Part shown: piece after piece, positions 10,333 through 20,602 of the stretch | Numbering within the stretch: position 1 is the stretch's first letter | Layout of the letters: each line of letters begins with the position of its first letter | Origin: Prostheceraeus crozeri | Lineage: Eukaryota; Platyhelminthes; Polycladida; Euryleptidae | DNA length: 64,000 nt | Assembly (NCBI GenBank): GCA_907163375.1 | Contig: CAJQUW010011286.1 | Coordinates: 42,136-106,135, forward strand | Reading direction: 5' to 3' | Translations under genes and position numbers: made by a program | The notes under the pieces: generated by a model | Databases searched by the model: none | The model's input: the letters and a program-made list of their open reading frames with translations, nothing else | Told to the model about the DNA's origin: nothing

Positions 10333-10880
10333 CATTACATTAGATGAGGTCAAAGGTCAAATAATTCAAACTCTTCGTTCAACTCAAACAGCACTAAAAT
10401 CGCACATCTTCATATCTAGCTTCAGCAGGTGGAGAAACAACCCAACTTTTATCGAGACGCTAAGGCTCAAGGCAACATAATTCTGAAATTTTTCAATAAT
10501 TGATGATTGGAAGCAGAACTAAAAGTACAAAAATAACAAAAATCAAATTTTAATTTCAAATTTCAAACATGCATATATTATAGTAAGCAGACATTTTTTC
10601 AAATTCATGCATTTGTGAAGATCTGTGATTGTGAATCCTTGATGCAATCTCAACTTATTTCATCAAGGATTGCTACCCCAATATCCAGTAGAAGTGAATA
10701 ACAGAAATCAGCCAAAATATTCCAAACATTCAAATATTAAAATAGATCTCACACCGAAAGTATATTTATTTTCCTTTGGTAAAAATTTGTATAATGCGTA
10801 GAAAGTAGGTAAGTTTCTAGAAATCTGGTGGCCATAGCTTGTTTGGTTTAAAAGATATTCAAAAGATATTGCGAAAAAAA
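10333..10880. repeat. second, partial copy of the dispersed repeat seen at 5014-5510
   Basis: The first 170 bp are nearly identical to 5014-5190, including AGCTTCAGCAGGTGGAGAAA, and the rest is a more diverged match through a GCCAAAATATTCCAAACATT block to about 10,880. The copy starts exactly at the right boundary of hAT element A. Element A therefore probably inserted within or at the edge of it, and its other half is not recognisable left of A. It contains no coding region. Confidence 0.65.
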
Positions 10881-13370
10881 CTTTGGAAAGGGACTTTAAG
10901 GCTGGTCTGTTCTGGCAGACGTATTGAGCTAAGTAAAAAGTTGGGTCAAGATTGGTTGAAGAATTTCTCTGGGAAAAATATATTGACGTATGCAGCATTT
11001 AATGATTTCAAATTTATTTTTATGCAGCGTGCATGTATTATACACATAAAAAATAACAAAAAAAAGACGAATTTGAATGCTTTTCTTTCAGATGAAAACT
11101 CAGCTAAGTATTAACAATCTTCAATTATTCAAGGATCGGGAGACAAACACCATAATGTAACACATGCCAAATACTACAAAAACTCTGTCAGGAGCACAAT
11201 AGAAGGCTTTCTAGTGTTCCTAACACAGGATATAACAGATATACACATGTGATAGGCAATAGATTTCGTTGTGGTTTATTTCTTTGCTATTAACTGCTAC
11301 TTGCAGCCAAATCATAATTCACTGTAGCTTTTTGCTTTAAGTCAATAAACAACACTTCCAGCAATCGCATTTAGTTCATAATATCGAAAACAAACGCAGT
11401 ATAAAGTGAGTCAACAATTCATTTTTGCAAAATTGTGAATGATCGTTCCCTCAACTTAAGAGAAATACGATAAACATATTGAAATGTAAAAAATTGTGTC
11501 GAATTAGCTAATTATCTTGTGAAAATGCATAAGTATGTGCATGTAGACGTAGCTATTATCTTATAAAAGCAACAAGATCCTAAATAAATCAAAGCAGCGG
11601 CATAGGGTGCCGTTTTGAAAAAGGTATTCAAGGAAAACCTGATTATAGGGTCCACATGCATTGCTTCAATGCATTTATATGCAAACGTTTACATGCAATA
11701 CAAGTAATTATATACAATGTAGTATACTGTACACGGACATATGTAAAACTTCACCTTAAATCAAACTATGCTCCGCATACATTTTGTATTGATGTAGGCC
11801 CTCTATATGCTTGCACAGTTGCACATATCAAAAACACTGCACATCAACAAATTGAAAAAATTAAATGATAGCTTGCTTATGAAGAATTTCATAATTATAA
11901 TCCAAACATTGATCACGACAACGCTACTTCATTTTACAAAATTCATCAAAATCATAGAAATTTTGTTATGATGAAAGTTCGATAAACAGATTTTTTCAAT
12001 TACTTTTGAATCACATGTCTTATCAATTTCTTGTATGTTTTCAAGCACTGCAAGCGATCTGAAATTTCACACCAAAAGCTGTCAAAGTGTATCTGAATCA
12101 ACTGAAAGTTGTCCTATTTCAGCAACACTATTCAAATTCCTTGGTTGAATAGTGGATATGATAAAGCATCGTCAGCGGTTCTGCATTTGTCTCTGTAATG
12201 TTCCATGATTACACGAATGATGTCTAAAACAGCTGTTGCCCAATTGCCCCGCATTCTCTATCCCGACAATTTTATTCAGCCCACCAGGTTGAATAACAGC
12301 CTCATGCTTGTAGCATTGAAGCATTGGTATTACAATAGCAATGGTATAGCATTGGCATAGCATTGGTATTACAATAGCCACTATAGTATAAGCGTCAACA
12401 CGGTGCTGATAATTAAGGAGTCTTGCGATAAAGCACCTAATATAAGTGTTATTGTTGCTAAATGTTAGAGGAGACGTCCAAGAAACAAGAAATGGAATCA
12501 AAATTAACGCTGATCGATATCGTTGCTTATTACAATAGCTACTTTGGAATCAAACCGAATTACTAAGCCGTAAAACAGTTGATTAATTATCATAAAAATC
12601 GATGGAATCAATTCACAACTTAAAACAGAAAATAAATAGGTATTCAGTGAATACTGTGAATACTATACACGCTACGCCACTGAATCAAAGTAAAGAAGGC
12701 AAATAGAAGTCAAACATAAAATGCGCACATAGATACAAACACACGAATAAAAATCACTTGAGACAGTTAGAGCTGCTCATATTCGTGCATTTGAATCATG
12801 TGCGTTTCACAGAAAAATAATTCCACGCATAAAGTGAATGTCACAGTTGATTTGCCAGGTATAAATTGCTGAGTGAAGCAAAGGAAGTTCACGCCATGGC
12901 AACTGAGCTTTCTAGATTGCTCTACGTAGATGCATAATCGATGAATAATCAGCGTATGCGTATGCGTATGCATGTAACTGCACAATGTAATTTGAACAAT
13001 GCAATGTACAAACGTCATTGCATCTACTGTACTAAAAAACATTACAATAAAAAGTCTTACTATCAATTCACTTCTGTTTCAATCCGAATTTTTTGATTAG
13101 GCGTGGTCTCTCAGGTTTAAAGAAGGTCACAACTTGCAGGATTGCATCATTTTTTGATCAGTTTGCACATCAGAGATGCTTTCAAATTGTCAATTTTTAG
13201 CATTTGTCATTCGCGGTGAAATGACTATCATACCAATGAATTAGCAGACAAGACAAGCTCTTATTAAGAGTGGAAATTTCGATTTCAACAGCGTTCAGCT
13301 ATTCGGTTTGTTGGAAACAGTATTTCACAAAGTTGCTGTGATTATACTGTCATTTAGGTTCATACATCAA
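10881..13370. other. AT-rich non-coding stretch, no gene recognised
   Basis: Open frames here are short, have no recognisable protein content, and lie in AT-rich DNA. The only small structures are a local duplication around 12,300-12,390 (repeated GCATTGGTATTACAATAGC) and a short GCGTAT tandem near 12,953-12,970. Confidence 0.5.
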
Positions 13371-13545
13371 GACGGCAATCAGGCTTCTAGTTATCAAATC
13401 TCAACAGATGTAACCACCACTAGACATGTTTCGGCCTGTTGCGCCTCATCAGTTGTGGGTAGGTTTGAACCATCGACGTTGGAGCTAGAGGATGTGCAGG
13501 TACCCTCTAACAACAAGCCAACGAACCATCTGTTGAGAGCATGAA
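13371..13545 (-). repeat. repeat with a hammerhead-ribozyme-like core
   Basis: On the minus strand CTGATGA (13,452-13,446) is followed by a three-pair stem with a seven-base loop and then GAAAC (13,432-13,428). This is the conserved core order of hammerhead ribozymes. Around it are inverted 11-mers (13,400-13,410 and 13,527-13,537) and a GGTTCAAACC word. Hammerheads of this size are known in Penelope-like retroelements and retrozymes. I cannot draw a convincing stem I or a standard cleavage triplet, so activity is doubtful and the host element is not assigned. Confidence 0.35.
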
Positions 13546-15439
13546 TTAACCAAGAAGGCAATACTTTAACGACGCTAATTTATCGGTTGCCAGGTTACTT
13601 GTCTAGACCTGAGAAGATCTCCACTGAACTGTGCAGAGAAGGTTCACGGCGTCACCATTCCCCTGTCTGCGCACGCGCGTTGCTCTCGACGTCATCTAAT
13701 TGCGGCCGCATTGCACTATCGCAGCTCGGCCGGATCAGTGTATGATAGATAATAAGAACAACGTACTGACATTGCAAGCATGCATATTGAAAATTATTTC
13801 AAGTAGTCATTTATCCTATATATTATATATATATACTGTAATTTAGCATGTTTATTTTAAGCACATGAAAAAATCATGACGTAAGTAAAAGATTTGATCT
13901 AATACAAGTAGGAAATGACTTTGATCTGATTTATCTAGATTTTTGTGGCTCGCAAAATGTATCAACTTTTGATAATTTCATCTAGAATTCTGAACAATGA
14001 AACCCATCACGCAGCAACCAAAAGGTCGAGAGTTTCAGATTGAAACTACTTTCTGCTCTGTCAAATCTATATTCGCGATTGAGAAATTTAGAGGGTCTCA
14101 TATTCTTACTGAAAGTTCTCGATTTCTTTGTCAGCCCATCAAGAACTCTTTTTTAGAACTCCCTACTGCACGGGTTTGTATACTTGAAAATATGCGAAGT
14201 CTCGGATGGTGTCTCCACTTCAAAACCGTGAAGTGCAAAAGTTTAGTTTTGTTTAGAAAATGACTTAATTTTGACAGATTAAATTTAGGATTAATAATTA
14301 TTATTTATTTATTTTTATTTTTTTTATTTGCATGAAAAAAACATGGAAATCCACTGATACACTATCATGCGATGACTTTAAAGTTAATCATTCATATTCT
14401 CTTCTATTTTACGAGTGCAATTTTTGTAGCTCAAACAGTGAAGTACGATCACATTCCGGACATCACAATGGTACACTCGCCTACGGCTCGGTTTATATCA
14501 CGCCATAGCTAGTCAATAAAAGCAGTATAAACCTCAAAAGCTAGCTATAACTAAATTTTTTATGAAACACACACCTAATAGTTGGAGACTTTTAAGCTAA
14601 AATTCGAATGAATAGTCAAAATTTTCTTCCTCTCCAATACGAGTATCTTATAGGCTACAAATCGCTTTTTTGACTTGTTAGTAATTGCAATTAATTGGAA
14701 TGATTGGTGCCTGATCCAATCAATTAATTGAGTTGAAAAAAGTACATCAATCAATTAATTGCAATCAATTAATTTTTTCCAGCCCCTAACAGAAGGCAAT
14801 GTAGAAGATAAACGTTCCATCAATAATTCCTTTCATTTGCCACGTCGGTCAGCACAGGTCAGAAAATCATTTCAAGACTACTTGTAGAGTGATAATGACC
14901 TCGTCCAGATCTGGCAGGGTAGTAGTTGTAGCCGTGGAAGGATTTTAAATAGCAGCTGATGGGACGAAGACGTGGGGAAACAAATGAACGCACGAGTAAT
15001 AATAGTACGTCATCGAGCAGACGAAGTCAGATCAAGCTGCTGACATCGCTGCACTTCAAGTTATCGCCTCTAATTCATAAAGTACTCCTCTGATCTGTAC
15101 AATTTTAGTGTGGTACGTAGGTCGAAAATGTCCTCAATTATGTGCAACACAAGTTTTGTGACGACTGATTCATTTTAGCGGATTTAGACACATTTGAGAG
15201 CGTGGTGGAATAACCCACAGGCAAACTTGCTGAAGCTCATTAATTGAAGCCAACCATCTCTGAAGTCTGCCCAATGAATGCTTTTTTGTTTCAGATCTCC
15301 GTTTGTGACAAAATCCCTTTTCATTTGTTGCCATGAGTCTGTGTGACGATTTTCATCTTTCAGTCGGGACCAGAAGCATTTCCTTAAGCAACACGTTGGC
15401 TCACAGAAAAGAACTCGCTTTTGAATAGTTTACTAGGAT
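13546..15439. other. non-coding stretch with no gene recognised
   Basis: Nothing here supports a coding call. The frame at 13,997-14,263 has no recognisable motif. The stretch contains a more GC-rich segment around 13,620-13,735, a T-rich run around 14,290-14,330, and the AT-palindrome block at 14,686-14,780. Confidence 0.45.
14686..14780. repeat. AT-rich CAATTAATTG repeat, second copy
   Basis: The words CAATCAATTAATTGAG and CAATCAATTAATTGCAATC match the vocabulary of the block at 690-826. Two such blocks 14 kb apart suggest a dispersed element with palindromic AT-rich content. The family is unknown. Confidence 0.4.
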
Positions 15440-15441
15440 TA

Positions 15442-16168
15442 GTCCGGCAGCCAGAACGACTTTCTGCAGGGAACGAGGCCGAAAGTGAGACTTTCACAGA
15501 ATGATGTACACCCTAAGCCTACTACGAATCGATGCGTCTGCCGAGTTCTGGTGAGTTCCTCTTCTTGTCAGACAAGATCAAAGAAAAACTAATGTAAATC
15601 CAATGGGACGCAGATTGCAGTTTTTGGCTAAAATGAAATTTTGTATGTTTTCTCTGATTAAACGAAAAGTACTAAGCCCAGAGTCAATTTTTGGCATGGA
15701 ATGTCTTCAGGTCATTTCCTATGATGTACATGTGCTTTTATCGTTATCGTGCATTTAATCAGCTATGTACGTGAGAATGTGGTTGAATGTGGATAAAGTT
15801 GCTCAAAATGTTTGTGTTTGCCGACATTAAGAGGCTCACCAAATCGAAATGCGTTTAGCTATATAGACAGGGGTGCATGAAAATGAAAGGAAATGACCTG
15901 AAGACATTCCATGCCAAAAATTATGACTCTGGGCTTCGTACTTTTCGTTTAATTAGAGAAAACATAGAACATTTCATTTTAGCCAAAAACTGCAATCTGC
16001 GTCCCATTGGATTTACATTAGTTTTTCTTTGATCTTATCTGACAAGAAGAGGAACTCACTAGAACTCGACAGACGCGCGAATTTGTAGTAGGCTTAGGGT
16101 GTACATCATTCTGTGAAAGTCTCACTTTCGGCCTCGTTCCCTGCAGAAACTCGTTCTGGCTGCCGGAC
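15442..16168. mobile_element. fold-back MITE with about 280-bp terminal inverted repeats
   Basis: The left arm 15,442-15,720 and right arm 15,888-16,168 are inverted copies, about 95% alike by eye, separated by a 167-bp spacer. The outer ends are GTCCGGCAGCC and its inverse, flanked by TA on both sides (15,440-15,441 and 16,169-16,170). This fits a TA-target insertion as in Tc1/mariner-related MITEs. No coding capacity remains. The spacer shows nothing recognisable. The arms could form a very stable hairpin when single-stranded or transcribed. Confidence 0.85.
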
Positions 16169-16170
16169 TA

Positions 16171-16849
16171 TCTCTGAATTACCAATGCAACACGACTTTG
16201 CCCTCAAATTACTGAATAAGTTTTGGAATCAAGAATCAATCAAATTGAACTAAACACCAGTTAAAACACGGCTCCGAATGATGACGCCACCGCACTGCAT
16301 CGCAATAATATCGTCACCGCGTCACACAGGACTCGAACGACTTGAACATGGTTGACTTTGCATGCCTGGTTTCTTGCATCATTTCACGATGCTGTATGTT
16401 TCCTTGTGGATCGTGTGCTGACTTCAAGACCGCATATTGGGTACTTCTATTCTTCACCCCCCCCCCCGACAATTTTCAAGCTTTCCAAAATCATTAAATT
16501 TCGCCAAAATTAGTCACATTGGGTTTATAACAGGCTTAATCTGTCACTGAGTGACACTACAACACATGTGAGAAGTCTTACTTGAACCCTGGGATGAAGG
16601 ATTGGTCCCTTGGATACTCAGTTAGAATGCAAGTTACACCTGTGATCATGAACTTCGTGTGATTGTTGTCTACAGACAAATGACGAGCAGTTGTCTAATT
16701 CTGAGGCTGTAAATGTTCTACAAGTCAGATAAGAGGAGTTTTACACACTCAACGCTATGGCACGTTATTGAGAACAAGCAAGAGATGATCGTTGACGATG
16801 CAACACTTCCGGATGTCAACAACAGAAATGTGCGGAGGGGGAAGAATAG
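16171..16849. other. non-coding spacer with an 11-base C run
   Basis: No gene is recognised. A run of eleven C residues lies at 16,457-16,467. The right part leads into the LINE endonuclease relic without a visible boundary. Confidence 0.4.
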
Positions 16850-16998
16850 AAGTACCGCATATTGATCTCGTTTTCTTTTTGGGTGATTTTAATAAATTTT
16901 ACACGCTCTCACTATGTATTGATCTTGATTTGTCACATAGTATTACATCTTCAGCCAGGAAAAGTGGTCATCTCGACCATGTGTTAGATCTTAATGAC
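16850..16998 (+). pseudogene. LINE (non-LTR retrotransposon) endonuclease fragment, left part
   Basis: The plus-strand frame shows LVFFLGDFNKF, with GDFN at 16,882-16,893, and later GHLDHVLDLND, with LDHVL at 16,972-16,986. GDFN and LDxV in this order and spacing are the central motifs of the APE-type endonuclease of LINEs. The coding match stops at 16,998, exactly where the P-like element begins, and resumes at 18,828. The first part of the endonuclease is not seen. Confidence 0.6.
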
Positions 16999-17113
16999 CA
17001 TGGACTTCTATATAGTAGTGTATATCGGGATGAGACACTCCCGACATCTACATACATTAGTAGTCCTGTAAATTTTCAAGACAGTTGAACTGTCACGATT
17101 ATGCATTCTCAAA

Positions 17114-17345
17114 ATGACTTTCAAATGGGTAGTCGATGGTTGTATCACAAATTGCAGAGCCCATGTAAGCAAAGAGTAAACGAATTCATTTATTTCATTT
17201 CCTTGTTTCCCAAAAACGCTGAAATATTCAGAAAATGGCTGCAAAAGATTCGAGAATTTGATGAGAGAATTTGGAAACACATAATATCAAGAGCATCTAC
17301 AACAGTTTCTTATAATCCTGTGAATATGCTATTTCTTTTGCTCCC
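17114..17345 (+). pseudogene. decayed THAP zinc finger of the P-like transposase
   Basis: ATG at 17,114 opens MTFKWVVDGCITNCRAH. This matches the start of THAP domains (C-x4-C), with Trp at the first Cys position. After a frame change, the frame of 17,101-17,352 continues with SLFPKNAEIFRKWLQKIREF and later KHIISRASTTV, which match the FPK, KWLxxI and T-V segments of the C2CH THAP fold. The final Cys and His are not conserved (VSYNPVN). So the order of motifs supports a THAP finger, but two or more zinc ligands and the frame are lost. Confidence 0.55.
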
Positions 17346-17431
17346 CATTTAATCATTAATAGCAATTCTATTCGAGGAAGGTTGTCTGATGTCAAGGAAC
17401 TCTACTATATCGAAAAGGTAAACCATTTAAA

Positions 17432-18435
17432 ATGTCAACCGAACAATTTTTTGACTCCAAATGGAATGCAGAAAACTGCAGCTCTTTTATCTCATTCTTG
17501 ATTTCACGAATTAGCTATTCAAGCTCTGTACACTCTGCTATTCACACTTCGGTAGTGCTCCAAATTTACCGTTGTTATATCGACGTGATTAATGTAGAGA
17601 CTCCAACGATAGGACTTCATAAACGAAATGAGCATTCCGATCCTACAAAATCAATCAATGATTGGAAACTTGATTATTTGGAACGGTTCCTTGTTGCTAT
17701 GCTAGAAGCATGGATGGTGTCAGAATCTCCTAGCATGAGTGGACAGTCATTTTGCGCCATGATCCAGTCTACTAACACCCTTTGAGTGTAATTAGTATGT
17801 CATATCTCCTTGTGGTATCAAGCATGTCCTCCCCGGACAAATTCACTCCGATCCACTCGGCCACCGTTTCAGCTGGTATCGACAGTCTTCGGCTACAAAA
17901 AATTTGATATCCGTAAAAGATGTAATTGATACAAAAAGATAAAAATGATTTCCTCTCTAAGCATTCCGAATTGGGTCGCAAAACTTTGAACGCTGCTGCC
18001 GATCGCTCAGAATCAATCGATTTGGATTTTCACGAGATTTTTTCAAGCATGCCTGATCCCACAAACTCGGACTTAAAAAGGAATGTTTTATGTGTAAAAT
18101 TAGTGGACTTACTTAGTTTTGGTAAGTAAACTTTGGATATATTAGTGAATATGTGTAAAACCAACAGTCCGTCGTGTCATTTGACTCAAATCAAGGGAGA
18201 AGAGACTTCGTCCGACAATGCTTCGACTTACTCAAAGGAACAGTATTGCTATATTTTCTTGAGGTGGTTTGATTGCACCAACAAAGTGTTTGATGGATAT
18301 GTCCACAAAAACGTGGAAATTATTGAAAATCCTCATAGAGAAAGCCCGAAAAAATCCTATGTCATAAGAACTAACACAATGTTTTCGAAAAACTTTTTGC
18401 ATTCGTTGGCAAGAACTTATATCGCGATACTGTGA
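17432..18435 (+). pseudogene. remaining decayed coding DNA of the P-like element
   Basis: Plus-strand frames at 17,432-17,785, 17,926-18,129 and 18,133-18,435 lie in the expected place after the THAP finger. The first contains INDWKLDYLERFLVAMLEAW and then SPSMSGQSF. This resembles the C-terminal Asp-x-LExFFGxxR segment and following Pro-containing loop of P-element/THAP9-like proteins, but loosely. The other two (for example DLDFHEIFSSMPDPTNSDLK) are not recognised. No single frame runs through. I support only the statement that this is broken transposase-like coding DNA. Confidence 0.35.
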
Positions 18436-18827
18436 AATTGGACATCCATTTCAATTTTCTGTATTGAAAAATTCTTCAATTGTTGTATGAAAAAATAAAT
18501 ATCAGAATCGAAATCTGGATATTTATCCGCCAAAGTTTGTAGTCGAAAGGTGCAGAAGTTGCTAAGCAAGTAGGAAGTAAGCTCTCATGTCTATTTCTTG
18601 AAATAAACGATCGATTTATGCAAAGTTATTAAAAACGATTAAAATGGTTCCGTAAAAGTCTATCACTTCAGTAAATTGCGTATAGTGGTACACAATATAT
18701 TGACATCCTCAACTACACTTTTACATAAATTTCATCCTTAGTTCAAAAATCCGACTACTAATGTATGGAGATATCGGTAGTGTCTCATCCCGATATACAA
18801 TACTATATAGAAATCCATGCTAATGAC

Positions 18828-19410
18828 CGTTAAGATGTCTGCAATGAGAACTGGGTTACACATAACGCTCCAATTTCTACATTTGATCATTTGACTTTGA
18901 GAGTGCCTCCCTTAGAATCTTTAGCAATACAAGTAATGTGAATGTACAGTAAGGTATTCTATTGTTTGACTACAGATTATCTAATCCGCAGAATTTGCAC
19001 ACCATTATTTTCTCCGCAGATTGGAAAAACTTGTGTTCTGAGACTGATGAAAATGAACAATGTAGAATTTTCTGTCGCATTCTCAATAATGCTGTAGATA
19101 TCACGATACCAAGGAGCATTGTAAAAATGACTTCTAACGACAATGTTTGGGTGGCTCTCATTACAAAACGTCTGATAATCTAAAAATGGAGAGTTTACAG
19201 AGACAGAAATTGGCCTCGCTACAATCATCTAAAGCAAAAAGTACGCAATGAGATACATATACATAAAGCTAAACTCTCATGGGTAATTCAATCAAAGTTT
19301 TCCAGCAAATCACTATCGTCGGCTGCTAATTTTCTAAGCAATAAAGACAAGTTTTCCAAAGAATTTCTCTCGGTAAAACGTTTCTTGGTCAATCACTTTG
19401 AGTTAAGATT
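18828..19410 (+). pseudogene. LINE fragment, right part (end of endonuclease and linker to RT)
   Basis: Straight after the 8-bp duplication the LINE frame resumes. NAPISTFDHLTLRVPP corresponds to the last endonuclease motif (S/T-DH; FDH here at 18,882-18,890). The frame 18,962-19,183 gives DWKNLCSETDENEQCRIF, then VDITIPRSIVKMTSNDNVWV. After a stop comes a KWRVYRDRNWPRYNHLKQKV-like stretch and a Ser/Lys-rich end near 19,398. This is the linker between endonuclease and reverse transcriptase in many LINEs. No RT catalytic motif is present, so the LINE is truncated on the right. Confidence 0.6.
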
Positions 19411-19703
19411 AAAAGAAAGACAGGGCCTTCGGCGTCCAGCGCCTTCTATCGGTCGATGTAAGTGCTGACCGGTCGCTGTAAGGTCGCCGCTCGGTCAACT
19501 GCGTCAAATAAAGACAAGAACTCAAATGGTCTAAACTTGAAAATCATCCCAACATGAGTCCCTAGAATTATCATAGAATATCCCAAGCATGCTCGCCAAA
19601 TCTATCTACCTGTGTGTAGAACCAAGAAACACCAAAACTCCTCTATTCCGTGCTTCATCTTTGATTAACGCAAATATGGTGTTTGCACGAATTTATTTTA
19701 ATT
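19411..19703. other. short non-coding spacer
   Basis: Nothing is recognised except a GC-richer patch at 19,430-19,500 with a repeated CGGTCG(A/C)TGTAAG-type word. Confidence 0.35.
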
Positions 19704-19722
19704 ACAATTATTTGTCGTGATG

Positions 19723-19801
19723 TGGCCTCCGTGGCACAGTGGTTAAGTGTTTGGCATAAAGATCTGTTGATCCAGAGGTCGAACCCCGAGAGTGTCATCC
19801 A
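19723..19801 (+). mobile_element. tRNA-derived retroposon (SINE-like) with about 20-nt flanking duplications
   Basis: The A-box-like TGGCACAGTGGTTAAG and the B-box-like GGTCGAACCCC are spaced as in a tRNA. The sequence is bounded by near-identical direct copies: ACAATTATTTGTCGTGATG (19,704-19,722) and ACAATTGTTTGTCGTAATATG (19,802-19,822). A tRNA-like body between a long imperfect duplication is the signature of LINE-mediated retroposition. There is no good cloverleaf pairing, so it is not a functional tRNA. Confidence 0.6.
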
Positions 19802-19822
19802 ACAATTGTTTGTCGTAATATG

Positions 19823-20602
19823 TTCATCACTGACTTTGAGGCTGCAAGCTGTTTCAATTTACGCCTTTGTTTTTGTATTGATGATTTTCATAAAAATATA
19901 CACTTGGGCACTCCCTCCTAAATCACAGGACCATCGTATACGGGCCAACAACTTCATCAACTGTCATTCATTAACCTACCACTGCCACAAAAAGACATCC
20001 GATCGGATGAGGTGCAGACAGTCATGTACCTGTTGTAATGCCTTTCATCGCATCGTTCTCCCACTGCTAAGCAGAAGCCCCCTCTTTAACATAATGCTAA
20101 CTCATACTTATCTAATTAAATCGAATCCCAACAATGCATCCTCAACAACCTTTAATAAATACACCCATTTCAATACATCTGTTTATTGATTAGAAAGCCA
20201 ATTCCTTTAACTGGCAGACATTTTCTATATGCGGATGAGAAAGAGCGTCATCAAAATTCTAAGATCAAGGACGCTGATGACGTGTGCTCAATTAACATTA
20301 GGTTTAGTCAATTTATTACACAAGAGATTTTCCGTCTATACTATTTCGAGTGTTCATTTCACAAAGGAAATATATTTCACTTCTATACATGCAATCACGA
20401 CTGCAACATTTCATGAAATGGCATGTGAGATGCAACATGTTAGCTCATATCACATACCACTGTCTAAAACATTTCAGAGAGACGTTTCCTTCCATTGATA
20501 TAGACAGGGTCAACCCATGCGACCTAGAGAAGAATTCACGCCTTTAATTTCTGAACTTTCGTTCTACAGCAAAAACGTGAAATCATAAAGAAAAAGAGCA
20601 AT
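19823..20602. other. unique flank leading into the tandem array
   Basis: No coding region is supported. The sequence is AT-rich and does not resemble the 30-bp unit until the abrupt junction at about 20,603. Confidence 0.5.

Larger units (their letters stand above)
16999..18819 (+). mobile_element. P-like DNA transposon with 67-bp terminal inverted repeats, inserted in the LINE
   Basis: The terminal arms 16,999-17,065 and 18,753-18,819 are inverted copies with about five mismatches in 67 bp, starting CATGGACTTC and CATGGATTTC. The flanks are TTAATGAC (16,991-16,998) and CTAATGAC (18,820-18,827), an 8-bp duplication with one difference. Eight base pairs is the duplication size of the P superfamily, and the interior holds a decayed THAP zinc finger, the DNA-binding domain of P transposases. 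At 1,821 bp it is shorter than a full P element (about 2.9 kb) and broken in several frames. Confidence 0.65.

Noticed and set aside
12172-13066. Minus-strand frames of about 100 codons
   Set aside because: They are low-complexity, Cys/Tyr-rich translations of AT-rich DNA with no motif, splice site or neighbouring exon.
13997-14263. Plus-strand frame of 88 codons
   Set aside because: No recognisable domain and no supporting splice signals in the surrounding AT-rich DNA.
16998-17088. Reading the end of the frame 16,792-17,088 as LINE protein
   Set aside because: From 16,999 onward the codons translate the terminal inverted repeat of the P-like element. The LINE frame resumes at 18,828.
19683-20189. 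Plus-strand frame of 168 codons spanning the tRNA-derived retroposon
   Set aside because: Its start lies in the retroposon and its duplicated flank, and the remainder has no recognisable protein content. It is open by chance.
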